From positions 88,496 through 99,515 of the forward strand of contig MU070110.1 of NCBI GenBank assembly GCA_002284615.2: a DNA stretch of 11,020 nt, read 5' to 3'. Below the pieces are notes generated by a model. The model searched no databases. It saw nothing but the letters and a program-made list of their open reading frames with translations, and was not told where the DNA came from. Below, piece by piece: positions 1 to 6,758 of the stretch. Origin of the DNA: Dunaliella salina. Lineage: Eukaryota > Chlorophyta > Chlorophyceae > Chlamydomonadales > Dunaliellaceae. Each line of letters opens with the position of its first letter. The stretch's first letter is position 1. Position numbers and translations under genes: made by a program.

Positions 1-23
1 ACACACACACACACACACACACA
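1..23. repeat. (AC)n microsatellite at the left edge
   Basis: An uninterrupted AC run of about 11 units opens the window and ends at attgcttc. It lies just upstream of a splice acceptor, so it is probably intronic. Its true length is unknown because the window starts inside it. Confidence 0.95.
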
Positions 24-30
24 TTGCTTC

Positions 31-45
31 ATCTCTGTCACACAG
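31..45 (+). promoter_or_regulatory. 3' splice acceptor of the last intron
   Basis: A pyrimidine-leaning stretch (atctctgtcacacag) ends in CAG at 43-45. It is followed by a reading frame that stays open from 47 to a TAA at 338-340. The frame downstream lacks any early ATG, so entry by splicing is the simplest reading. The AG at 44-45 is the chosen acceptor; the exact site is inferred. Confidence 0.5.
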
Positions 46-340
46 GTACACGGATGCTTCTGTCCAGTGGCACCTGGAGCACTGGAAACTGAAAGAGGCG
101 CGTGCAGCAGAGGAGGAGGCAGCCGCAAAACAGCAACAGCAGCAGCAGCTGCAGCTCAGTCGGCAGCAGCAAGGAGGGAGACGCGTGCAGAGGCAGCAAG
201 CTGCCCACCAGCGCTGGGGAAAAGCAGAAGAGAGACGCGTGCACGGGCAGCAGGCTGCCCAGCAGCGCTGGGGGAAATCAGAAGAGAGGGCAGCAAAGAG
301 AGAAGAGGAGGTGACAGGGGAGGATGATGGTGTCATGTAA
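46..340 (+). CDS. C-terminal exon of a host protein with a Gln/Ala/Glu-rich coiled coil (partial)
   Basis: The frame beginning at 47 (YTDASVQWHLEHWK...) runs about 97 codons to TAA at 338-340. The protein is highly charged and helical: EARAAEEEAAAK, then a run of six Gln, then two copies of an 18-residue unit containing QQAA-QRWGK-EER, then an acidic tail ending GEDDGVM. This is what a coiled-coil or charged single-helix C-terminus looks like. Two other frames over the same bases are also open and start with ATG (67 and 102), but they give low-complexity Ala/Arg or Ser peptides, whereas this frame gives the heptad-friendly Gln/Glu/Lys/Leu mix and the best terminator. The rest of the gene lies left of the window. 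No domain family is recognised, so function is unknown. Confidence 0.55.
180..287 (+). repeat. Two tandem 54-bp units inside the coding exon
   Basis: Unit 1 (180-233) and unit 2 (234-287) both begin gacgcgtgca and end cagaagaga, with a handful of differences. The period of 54 is 18 codons, so the duplication keeps frame and adds one helical repeat to the encoded protein. This is the pattern expected of a coding minisatellite. Confidence 0.85.
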
Positions 341-356
341 TGCCGTGAGCTCCACA

Positions 357-357
<1 letters not shown>

Positions 358-431
<74 letters not shown>

Positions 432-445
432 CGCGCGCGCGCGCC
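358..445. repeat. (TG)n followed by (CG)n microsatellite in the 3' UTR
   Basis: An almost pure TG run (about 34 units, to 427) passes through gcgtgc into alternating CG up to about 445. It begins 17 bases after the stop codon of the host exon, so it would be transcribed in the 3' UTR. Alternating purine-pyrimidine DNA of this kind is the classic Z-DNA-prone sequence. Confidence 0.95.
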
Positions 446-466
446 AACCCTGTTGGTTGGCCTGTG

Positions 467-492
467 TGTAAGTGCTCATGACCAACAATAAA
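467..492 (+). promoter_or_regulatory. Polyadenylation signals (TGTAA at 467-471, AATAAA at 487-492)
   Basis: TGTAA is the established poly(A) signal of Chlamydomonas and its relatives, and it lies about 130 bases after the stop codon at 338-340. A canonical AATAAA follows 16 bases later. Either could end the host transcript. A cleavage site would be expected 10-25 bases beyond the one used; the choice between them is not decidable here. Confidence 0.45.
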
Positions 493-499
493 GGGAGCA

Positions 500-740
500 G
501 GCTCAGCAAAGGTGCAGGGCGCCCTCATACCACTGAATTGTCTGGGCTTTGGCTTTGATTACAGTCTCGGCCTCGGACCTTCATGCTGCTGGTCTTTCCA
601 TGAGGTTTGCCTCGTTTAATAGTTGTTTAACAGTCGTTTAACACTCGATGGTTACTAAGGTCAGAGAGCGATCTGCTGGGTCAGTATGCCATCTGCTGTT
701 TTTCCCAATTTTTTTCCCTCGTTTGATAGCCTCTTGATTC
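500..740. other. Intergenic stretch, nothing recognised
   Basis: No coding frame, RNA gene or element fragment is apparent. Three spaced copies of a GTTTAA-containing 11-mer occur at about 615-648. The stretch ends in the 10-bp sequence that is duplicated around the next insertion. Confidence 0.6.
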
Positions 741-808
741 AGAGAGCCTTTCCTTAATGCACTCGGCCTTTGGCTTGCATAGACTTTTCTTTTCTTTTAG
801 AGAGCCTT
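741..808 (+). mobile_element. 48-bp retrotransposon 3' tail flanked by 10-bp target-site duplications
   Basis: The 10-mer agagagcctt occurs at 741-750 and again at 799-808. Between them, 751-798 reads tccttaatgcactcggcctt... and ends in the pyrimidine tail cttttcttttctttt. This is the reverse complement of the left ends of copies A (3656-3720) and B (7673-7727), down to the sequence GCCTTTGGCTTG and the TTTTC repeats. It is therefore an extreme 5' truncation of the same family inserted on the opposite strand by target-primed reverse transcription, with its target-site duplication still readable. Confidence 0.85.
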
Positions 809-1930
809 ACTTCAAAGCAAACAGCCAGGTTGTGCTGGCATAGTCTCTCTTTTTGTATGTCACTCAGTAACTTTTCCCAGTCACTCAACATTTGTTTGTG
901 TCCGTCATGATGTGCTCATGCCTGCAAGCACCTGGGCTTGCTCACTCTCAATGTTACTCATTTCAAAGCAAGCATGCAAAAGTGTAATCTACTTTGGATG
1001 GGCCCATTTCAGAAAGCATCTGCATGTCACCCGCACCTTCTCGTAAACTGCATCCTCCTATTTCTAGACATTGCTTGGCATGTTTAGTTGATTTATAGAT
1101 TTGAAAGAGTAAAAGTCTACACTGGCACTAACCAGCGTGCATTAAGGAAAGACCCAACAGTTAGCGCTGGCACTATCAGTGAGCCCCACCATAAGGCTAG
1201 CTATGAGATTTACAGGTTTAAAGAAAGGACCGGCAGCCACACTGTCGGGCTGATAGGCCTTGTGCTGGCCTGGCCTTGTGCTACGTTCCAGCACACGAAG
1301 GCGAAAATTGTAAGCAGTAATAAAAACCATGAAAAAAAAAATGTTTGGTTGAATTGTTTTGCAGTCCTGCCCTAGGAGTGTCTTCGATGCTCTGCAGAAA
1401 GTAAAGCACTGTAGAGCACTACTCCCTCATCACACAATTCTCCAGAGGGGGCAACTTAGGCCTTAAATTGCCTATTTTTGGCATGCTCCCCACATATGTG
1501 CGCCAGACCTGGCACCTCTCAAACTGGAATTCCTATGGGCTCTCTCTAGCACTAAAGTTCCAGAGGTACCAGTGCCTAATAAGCTGCGGGATGAGTTCTA
1601 CTTTTGACCCACCAAGCCTCCATACCCAACTTCTCGCTTCGCCAAGTATTTTGGGGTTTTGAGTGTTGGAATGTTCATTGGTTACTGGACATAGTGTGAC
1701 AGTCTTCGTGACATGTGTGACTTTTGTGCGTGGAACTAAGAACCAGCAAACGTTCTTGTAACCAAATAGAACGATTCCTGGCTACTGCCGCGAGTGCACT
1801 CAACAGAGTCGACGTAACATCCCGTTGCCCAAATTGGACTGTCAACCTTTCAGCTTGTGATACGCAGAATCGCTTTGTGACTATTCCAAATTCAAGATTG
1901 TGTCATTAGAACACCAAAGTGCACTGGACC
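809..1930. other. Unassigned stretch with one possible diverged element tail
   Basis: No convincing gene. The interval 1099-1152 (aaaagtctacac ... gcgtgcattaagg) resembles the family tail seen at 3675-3720 (aaaagtctgcac ... gcgtgcattaagg), so an old minus-strand fragment may begin there, but similarity fades after about 50 bases. A weakly coding-like + frame at 1460-1610 gives no recognisable domain. The APE-LINE relic begins after this stretch. Confidence 0.5.
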
Positions 1931-1940
1931 CTTTTGATAG

Positions 1941-2581
1941 AGCTTGATAGAGCTCGCGAGTGTTGGTGGTTGTGTGTTTGGCACGGGCAGGGCACATGGA
2001 GGCAATGGGCAGCGTGCATATGTAGGGCATGCCACCAGACTGGGTGGTAGCAAACCAGATCATGTGGTCATGTCGGACTAAAGGTGCTTGGAGCGGCGGT
2101 GCATGAAGATATTACGGATGTGCCTTACATTAGCGATCACATTCCCATAAGTATGAGCTATGCTGCGTCTGCCGCTGGTTTGGTGAATGCAGATTGGGCA
2201 TTGAACAGGTATCATGTGTGCGTGCCTGGATCCAGAGGTGGTCGTGGCAGCAAGATGGTTCTGGATTGGCGACCAGAGCATGCTGAGGCCTATGTTGCGG
2301 CTCTTGAAGAGAATGTGGACATGCAGGATCAATTCCATCACGCAGTTGCGGCTGGAAACCATGAGATTGCTTGCTTCTGCTTGAGATCCATGATTGTGCA
2401 AGCTACTAGTGATTACAGAGTTGGCATGGCCAGACAGGTCAGTGTCTGTGCTCATCTGCATGCTAAGCAGCAAATGATCCATAACCCTCCTGGGTTTGAC
2501 ATTGCTTGCAAAGAAAATCTTTTCGCGCATAGGGGGGCTGTCCGAACTGGACAACCTGTGCATGCTCGTGAGATGGTGTGA
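1941..2581 (+). pseudogene. LINE ORF: C-terminal part of APE endonuclease plus EN-RT linker
   Basis: In the first frame (1941-2078) the peptide shows CVFGTGRAHGG, then YVGHAT and KPDHVVMSD, which correspond to the GR, tyr/phe-G and (I)D-Y/H-V-L strands near the end of APE-like nucleases. A one-base shift near 2079-2083 moves it to the frame that continues VLGAAV and DVPYISDHIPI. The SDH at 2132-2140 is the family's last catalytic motif, with the active-site histidine. After it comes a helical linker (LDWRPEHAEAYVAAL ... FHHAVAAGNHEIACF), typical of the segment before RT, ending at TGA 2579-2581. The N-terminal catalytic residues are missing. A tandem 10-mer (ttgatagagc twice, 1934-1953) sits at the left edge. 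The 684-base antisense frame over this stretch is only its shadow. Confidence 0.7.
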
Positions 2582-2594
2582 AGGCGGTATAAGA

Positions 2595-2636
2595 TCCAAG
2601 TGCGGTGTTAGAGGCTCCAAGTGCGGTGATCGAGGC
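2595..2636 (+). repeat. Tandem 21-bp duplication at the RT deletion junction
   Basis: Units 2595-2615 and 2616-2636 both start tccaagtgcggtg and end gaggc, with two differences. They lie exactly between the EN-RT linker and the post-RT segment, where roughly the whole RT domain is missing. The near-palindrome gggtataca-ccc follows at once. Filler-like short duplications are usual at end-joining scars; that cause is inference. Confidence 0.8.
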
Positions 2637-2688
2637 GGGTATACACCCGGCGGCAGTGCGCCACATGAGTTTTCTGAAAAGTAAATTG

Positions 2689-3464
2689 TGAAGCGTGCAG
2701 CCACAAACTGGGCCGTTCTGCGAGAATATGGGCATTTGCCATTGCAATTTACTTGGTTCAAATTATGCTCAACGCTAAACTGTGACGCTGAGGAAAGTCT
2801 GTCGCGCGGTTCTGCATTCTAAGGCACCTTCCTGCTGGACTGCCCAGGTTCTATATGGCTTTCAAGGATTGCGGCGCAGTGACTCCTTTGTGGCGGCAAT
2901 AAGCAGGGTTAATGCCAATTTGCATACAAGATTTTACTGATGATTTGACGTATAGGATGCTCAGTGGAGAGCTGTTGAGGTGTCGGAATTCCCATGAATA
3001 ACAAACAACAAGTTGGCCACTTTTCAAACGCTTTTTGCTTTGCCTTTTGATCAGAATGTGCCAAGCGTATCAGAACGCCAGGATACCACCATTCGGATTT
3101 GTCTCCGCATGTCATGCAGAATGTTGGAAGGTTTCGACTGAGAGCTCACGTGGAAACTGCCTCTTGGGGAAATGAGATTTCTCCTGTGTTTGATCGTTGC
3201 TCCAGTGGACAGAAAGATGAGGTATATGTCCTTTTCATGCGTCGAGATGAGGGGATCTGTGCTTTGAGACAAAAATACTATTGAGCTTCTGTGGACTCTG
3301 GTGATTCTTCACTTGCACGGCCCTTCTTGCGCCCACATCTGAGTGACCAAGTTGTTTTTAGTTTCCTCATGCAACACAACAAAAAGCTTCTCGTTTTCAT
3401 GTCTGAGTTTTTGGATTTGCTGTTGCCAATCGGCTGGCGTGGACCAGTCAAATCCATACTCTAA
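2689..3464 (+). pseudogene. LINE ORF: post-RT region and C-terminus
   Basis: Successive frames give one readable protein: ATNWAVLREYGHLPLQF (about 2700-2745), then APSCWTAQVL and GFQGLRRSDSFV (about 2820-2890), then NNKLATFQTLFALPFDQN (about 3000-3056), then SPHVMQNVGRFRLRAHVE (from 3099), then a C-x-x-G-x-x-DE-x-x-VLF segment with LRQKYYELL (about 3200-3290), and a last helix MSEFLDLLLPIGWRG ending at TAA 3462-3464. The DE...H/Y-VLF...LR-K-Y pattern after R-x-R-x-H is what many algal and protist LINEs carry after RT, where a degenerate zinc-binding motif sits. Several frame changes and in-frame stops (near 2936-2950, 2994) show decay. Confidence 0.65.
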
Positions 3465-3655
3465 AGTCCTGAATGCCTACCCTAACCTCAGATACACAAT
3501 AGGAACCATACCCTCAGCAAGTCTTAACTATGCCCCCCCCCCCCCCCCCCCCCCTTCTGGATTAGCCAGGAAATTGTCCTCCCCTGCCACTCCTGGAGCC
3601 TACAAATAATTGCTGTTTGGAACACTGCTGCAAGCTACTAAAAAAGTTTTATATA
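3465..3655 (+). other. LINE 3' flank carrying a 22-base poly(C) tract
   Basis: After the LINE terminator there is no gene up to the border of copy A at 3656. Positions 3533-3554 are 22 consecutive C (22 G on the minus strand). This can form an i-motif or G-quadruplex and is a likely site of slippage and assembly error. The stretch ends tactaaaaaagttttatata just before the purine-rich border of copy A. Confidence 0.7.
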
Positions 3656-3804
3656 GAAAAGAAAAGAAAAGAAGAAGAAAAGTCTGCACAAGCCAAAGGC
3701 CGCGTGCATTAAGGGAAGAACCCCTAACAAAAGTTAGAGGACTCACCAGGAGGCCCTCCACCTAAATTTGACAAAACTAGCCTAGGAGAGAGCAAGGGAC
3801 AGAA
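3656..3804 (-). repeat. Copy A 3' UTR and pyrimidine tail
   Basis: From the terminator TAG (3805-3807) to the tail, the sequence matches copy B's 7673-7813, including tagcctaggagagag, gcattaagggaag and the AAAAG repeats. No poly(A) is present; the 3' end is a run of TTTTC units on the minus strand, shared with copy B and with the 48-bp insertion. This suggests the family primes from a short pyrimidine-rich repeat. Confidence 0.8.
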
Positions 3805-4645
3805 CTAATGGGAACCTGGAGATTTGCAAGCCATGCCCCTGAACGGTCGGAATCTCCTTCTTCCATCCTCAGCCGCCGCCGCGTGCCCAGCAAACCCCCT
3901 CCCAGATGCCCTCTGAAAGCAAAGTGCATGTCTAGTGTGAATGATGGTGGATAATCTTTGGATGGCATGGTCCCTGAGCTTGGATGCTAGTGATTTGGCT
4001 TTCTGTTTGGTTAGACCCAGATTGATGAGAGGTGAAATTTGTTAGCTCATTGTAAGTCGTGCCACTTACACCAATTAAGGTATGCAAAGTCACTTTGTTA
4101 TCCCTGTTTGGGTTTCTTAAGCTGCGTGTTTTAAGTCTAGTTATGGTGTATGAATGTTGGGTCTGTGCACGTTCTTAAGTGATGAAGGAATTTGTTTCAG
4201 GGCAGAATTTAAGTTTGACGAGGTGAATATCTCTATCTTTTGGGGGGGTCTTGGTAGGATCAAGGTGGGCTTGTCTGCCTGGGATGAGGCGCACAAAAGA
4301 GCATCAGGGTGGCTTTGGTGCCGAGCAGGTGAGGCAATGCCATTTGGGAAAACCCAATCTGGAATAGCTTGAGAGATGTTTTCGGGGATTTGTATGCCTT
4401 AATCCAGGAGTCTGTCATGATTGCAGCCATCCATGCTAATGAGGGATGAGCCATACCAGCCTTTACTCAGGGCTTCTCCACAAAGACTAAGGGTCGCATG
4501 GTGTCTGTTGGTGTGCATCCCGCTCATTGTTGGGTTGGTACACCTAAGCAGAACGTGATAAATGCTGTCCGTATTTGCACAGAATGGGCATCTATCAGAG
4601 CTGGAAAAATTGAAGTTGGAGGCATGACTCTGCAGTGTATCCGTT
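3805..4645 (-). pseudogene. Copy A ORF C-terminus: CCHC knuckle and restriction-like endonuclease
   Basis: The knuckle C-x2-C-x7-H-x4-C is encoded at 4540-4590 (CPFC...H...C). It is followed by a helical stretch with SKGWYGSSLISMD, then the RLE. The RPD motif reads HPDA at 4300-4311, and the expected V-E-x-K-F strand reads VKLKF at 4205-4219, so the catalytic Glu is Lys. The C-terminal helical part (SLASKLRDHAIQRL, TRHALCF) ends at TAG 3805-3807. R2, R4 and Dualen-type elements place CCHC before RPD...D/E in just this way. Faults: TAA at 4399-4401 where copy B has CAG (Gln), a frameshift near 4233-4248 beside a G7 run, a further stop, and another shift near 4005-4020. Confidence 0.75.
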
Positions 4646-5040
4646 CAACACTTCATAAGATTTATTTGCTGTTTAAGGGTTACCTTTGGGCTTTTCCAAA
4701 AGAAGTTGCTGATCTCCTTGTTTGCAAGTTGAGGGGTTGGGTTGTAAGCTTCCGTGTTGGCATTGGTGGCGGGTGGTGTGGCATCGTTAAGCTTCTGCCA
4801 TCTCTGGTAGTGGTATCCAGAGGTGTCAGCAGAGCCAAGCTTGTGTTTCTTGTGCATGTGTGTTTTAAGTCTGTCGCTCAGGTTGGTAAGATAGTGCAAC
4901 GGGAGTGTATGGGAGCGGTGCATGCCATCATTTTGTGTGGAAGATCTTCCACGCGGAAGAAGACCTCTAGAGGTCTTCAATGAAAGCCAATAAAAACGGT
5001 GGAAAGGGTCCCTGGCATCTGGAAGTGCAATGTCAATGAT
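4646..5040 (-). pseudogene. Copy A ORF: linker between RNase H and the zinc knuckle
   Basis: The same minus frame as RNase H continues through DIALPDARDPFHRFYWLSL and HYLTNLSDRLKTHMHKKHKL to LKQQINLMKC. It then meets TGA at 4645-4647, probably a CGA that mutated, because the frame is coding-like on both sides. The segment is basic and Trp/His-containing and has no named fold known to me. A pair of perfect palindromes at 4937-4978 lies inside it. The + strand frame over 4498-4983 is a shadow. Confidence 0.6.
4937..4978. repeat. Two adjacent perfect palindromes (16 and 20 bp)
   Basis: gtggaagatcttccac (4937-4952) and gaagacctctagaggtcttc (4959-4978) are each perfectly self-complementary and separated by six bases. 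They share the gaaga/tcttc arms. They fall inside the coding linker of copy A, where such symmetry is not expected of protein constraint. Copy B is truncated before this point, so it cannot be compared. Confidence 0.85.
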
Positions 5041-5490
5041 GTGAGAGAGGGCTGCGGTGCGAGCGCAAGCGTCAGCCCCCTCATTTCCTATGATGCCAGA
5101 GTGGGCTTTGACTTTTTAAAAATGGATAGGGTGAGGGGAGTGTTCTTATATGGTTGATATTGCACGGATGAGCTCTGCATGTAGGTGATACCTCATGCGC
5201 ATGGGATGAAGGGTTTGATTAGAAATCTGAGAAGGGCAGGATGCACTATCAGTGGCAATCTCAGTTTGTTCTTGTTGGAGTGCCACAAGGATACCCACAA
5301 GTTCTGCTCTGGTGATGGTATTGGTTGGCCCATGGCCATTGGGTTTTATGTGCAGTTGCAAGTGTTGGGAGGGTGCAGCAGTGTCACTCCCTGGTTTGTA
5401 AACACCTGAACCTGAAAGGGGTCGGGAGTCGACGTCGTCATCTTTGTGTTTGATCACACTGCCATCAGTGTAGGTGATTTCCCTCCAGTC
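5041..5490 (-). pseudogene. Copy A ORF: RNase H domain with all four catalytic acids, broken by two stops
   Basis: This is a type-I RNase H of the kind carried by LINEs, which removes the RNA strand of the RNA-DNA hybrid. The first Asp is in YTDGS (D at 5464-5466), the Glu in TRAELVG (5302-5304), the third acid in IATDSAS (D at 5248-5250), the conserved His in VKAHSG (5101-5103) and the last Asp in GNEGAD (5071-5073). GSGVY lies between the first two, as in the family. Two TAA codons (5146-5148 and 5116-5118) interrupt the same frame between the third Asp and the His, so no full domain can be made. Order and spacing match functional relatives, so the breaks are recent or mild. Confidence 0.9.
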
Positions 5491-5863
5491 CTTGACTTTA
5501 GGTGTGAACATCTTTTTGAAGTTGGCAAGGGTGAATTCTGCCCTTTCCTGAGGGCACTTGTGTGAGCAGCTATGGGTGTCAGGGAGGAGTGATTGTAATT
5601 TCTGTTTCCAAGTATTTGATGCCAGGCGTTGGTGGGTACGCAGCGGCGTGACAGTATTTGGAGTATCCAAAGGTAGCCAACAAGCTTCTGGTGTAACTTG
5701 CTTTACATCTTGCTGGAAGGACTGAAACAAGTCTTTGTTTGCGGTATGTAGTACTTCTCTGGCGTTGGGGTTCCACACAACGATGAGTTGCATAGGATAG
5801 GAAGATGGAGTAGGATTGGTGATGGAATCAAACCAGTGTTGTGGTGCTTGGAATTGGATTTTT
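5491..5863 (-). pseudogene. Copy A ORF: end of methyltransferase-like domain and linker to RNase H
   Basis: A one-base excess in the T5 run at 5859-5863 shifts the frame. After it the reading continues KIQFQAPQHWF and MQLIVVWNPNARE, then a Gln/Lys-rich linker with LASNTWKQKLQSLL and a Cys/His-containing SCSHKCPQ, leading to VKDWREITYTDGS of RNase H. The VVWNPNARE strand looks like the last strand of the preceding Rossmann-type domain. No RT motif occurs here, so RNase H follows the methyltransferase-like domain directly. Confidence 0.6.
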
Positions 5864-6250
5864 CCTTGCAGGGAATTTGGCAAGAACTTTTGCAGTATCT
5901 GGGTATTGTTTCAGCCAGCTCATATACGCAGTACAGCTGAGGCCTCTCCAGTGGGGCGGGAGCATGAAGGTGGCAACTGGATCTGTGGAATGGAGGGAGG
6001 AGTGCACTGCGTGGCGTAGGAGTTTAAACATCATTTGATCATCGTGTGGAGGATGGCAGAAGTAGAAGCCAGTGTAGTGCTCAGAGAGGGCGTCTGTGTG
6101 TGCCCCAAAGACCGTCTCAGGTGACCAGGTCTCAGTAGTTAGTGCTGAAATAAGTGTTGTAGATGTTTTCAAAATTAAGAGGGCTGGAAAACCTCTCCGC
6201 TGTGACCATGCACCATTTATGCAGGGCTGATCGGATGTGGGAAGGAGTAA
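5864..6250 (-). pseudogene. Copy A ORF: PCIF1-like methyltransferase-like domain
   Basis: Translation gives WCMVTAERFSSPLN (ERFSSPLN at 6174-6197), then after a one-base shift near 6150 TVFGAHTDALSEHYTGFYF, CHPPH at 6044-6058, a helix MMFKLLRHAVHSSL, and the strand VATFMLPPHWRG. The order RF/YASPLN - FG(S/A) - G-x-F - NPP(F/Y) - helix - strand ending P-x-W matches the PCIF1 WW-domain-interacting methyltransferase family (m6Am transferase, Pfam PF12237), whose catalytic box is NPPF. Here the box is CHPPH, with the Asn replaced, so activity is doubtful even before the frameshifts. Whether it ever methylated nucleic acid for the element is inference; the similarity is by eye from motifs. Confidence 0.55.
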
Positions 6251-6758
6251 TAAACATGTTTAACTTGAGAACCTTTTTGCTCTGGGCCAAAAGATGTTTC
6301 TATTGAGTCTTTTGGCGTGAGAGCAGACCCATGATTTCAGATGCTGAATCCTGGACAGGGGGCTGAATGGTAGCATGGATGCCTGCTCTTTTGGCTGTTT
6401 CGTAGGCTTCGAGCAGGGTTGTGAGCCTTTCTATAGTGAGCATGCCCATGCGTTTGCCATTGGCATTGTAGATACAGGTGCATCCAGAGGTGGTTACCTC
6501 TGGCATTTGTGTGGGCATGGCAACCTCATCAGTTGTGTCCAAGTGAAGAGTTTCCTTCATGAGGTTAACACTTATGGTAATTTCACATTGCCATGTTGGC
6601 ATGATATCTGTCTGGGGATTCGTAGGTTGGAAGTCAAAGATGACATTCTTGCAAATTGCGCAGCCAGTGGTTGAGAGCCTTGGAGATTCAGATAGGCTCT
6701 GAGGATTGCCATCAAAGCCCTGGTTCACAAGGTTGTCCAGGTCTATTTCAATTACACA
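6251..6758 (-). pseudogene. Copy A ORF: unrecognised N-terminal part
   Basis: The minus frame is open from the border with copy C, reading IEIDLDNLVNQGFDG, then CAICKNVIFDF, an MPTWQCEITISVN strand, TSGCTCIYNANGKRMGML, and a helical TIERLTTLLEAYETAKRAG. It meets TAG at 6300-6302 (after SRQKTQ) and stays coding-like afterwards (KHLLAQSKKV ... SHIRSALHKW), so the stop is probably secondary. Four Cys in two pairs could bind metal, but the spacing is irregular. I recognise no family. There is no start codon: the copy is truncated here. The usual RT and APE motifs are absent. Confidence 0.55.

Larger units (their letters stand above)
1935..3464 (+). mobile_element. APE-type LINE relic, internally deleted, + strand
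   Basis: Fragments of one long retrotransposon polyprotein lie in order on the + strand: end of an APE endonuclease, the EN-RT linker, and the post-RT C-terminus with a terminator at 3462-3464. The RT palm and fingers are absent; no YXDD-like box is found between 2590 and 2690. At least four frameshifts and several stops show it is dead. It runs opposite to copies A-C and its C-terminus shares no visible sequence with theirs, so it is a separate family. Confidence 0.75.
3656..6758 (-). mobile_element. Copy A: long 5'-truncated RLE-type non-LTR retrotransposon
   Basis: The minus-strand 3' end is the pyrimidine tail at 3656-3682 (gaaaagaaaag repeats on +). The 755 bases 3656-4410 match copy B (7673-8422) almost base for base. 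Reading inward, the element encodes an RLE, a CCHC knuckle, RNase H, a methyltransferase-like domain and an unknown N-terminal part. Its 5' end stops at the tail of copy C (6759). No RT motif is seen, so the RT was upstream and lost or was never present. At least three frameshifts and five internal stops make it a pseudogene. No target-site duplication was found, because the right side is built of another copy. Confidence 0.85.

Noticed and set aside
67..327. Two ATG-started frames in the terminal exon
   Set aside because: They yield Ala/Arg or Ser-rich low-complexity peptides; the third frame from 47 gives a coherent coiled coil, keeps the 18-residue repeat and ends at TAA 338-340.
2078..2761. 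227-codon minus-strand open frame
   Set aside because: It is antisense to the APE-LINE fragments, whose + strand motifs (SDH, PDHVV, NWAVLREYGH) are recognisable; its own peptide has no domain character.
3477..3491. Telomere-like ccctaacc, and ccctaaa near 10111
   Set aside because: Single units only, unrelated to each other; no array.
4498..4983. 161-codon + strand open frame
   Set aside because: Shadow of the minus-strand RNase H-CCHC linker and zinc knuckle of copy A.
4399..6302. Reassigned stop codons (TAA/TAG as Gln, as in some ulvophyte algae)
   Set aside because: Several stops fall where Gln fits, but TGA stops and frameshifts occur as well. TAG also ends the ORF at the same aligned position in copies A and C, so TAG acts as a real terminator. 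Pseudogene decay explains all of it.
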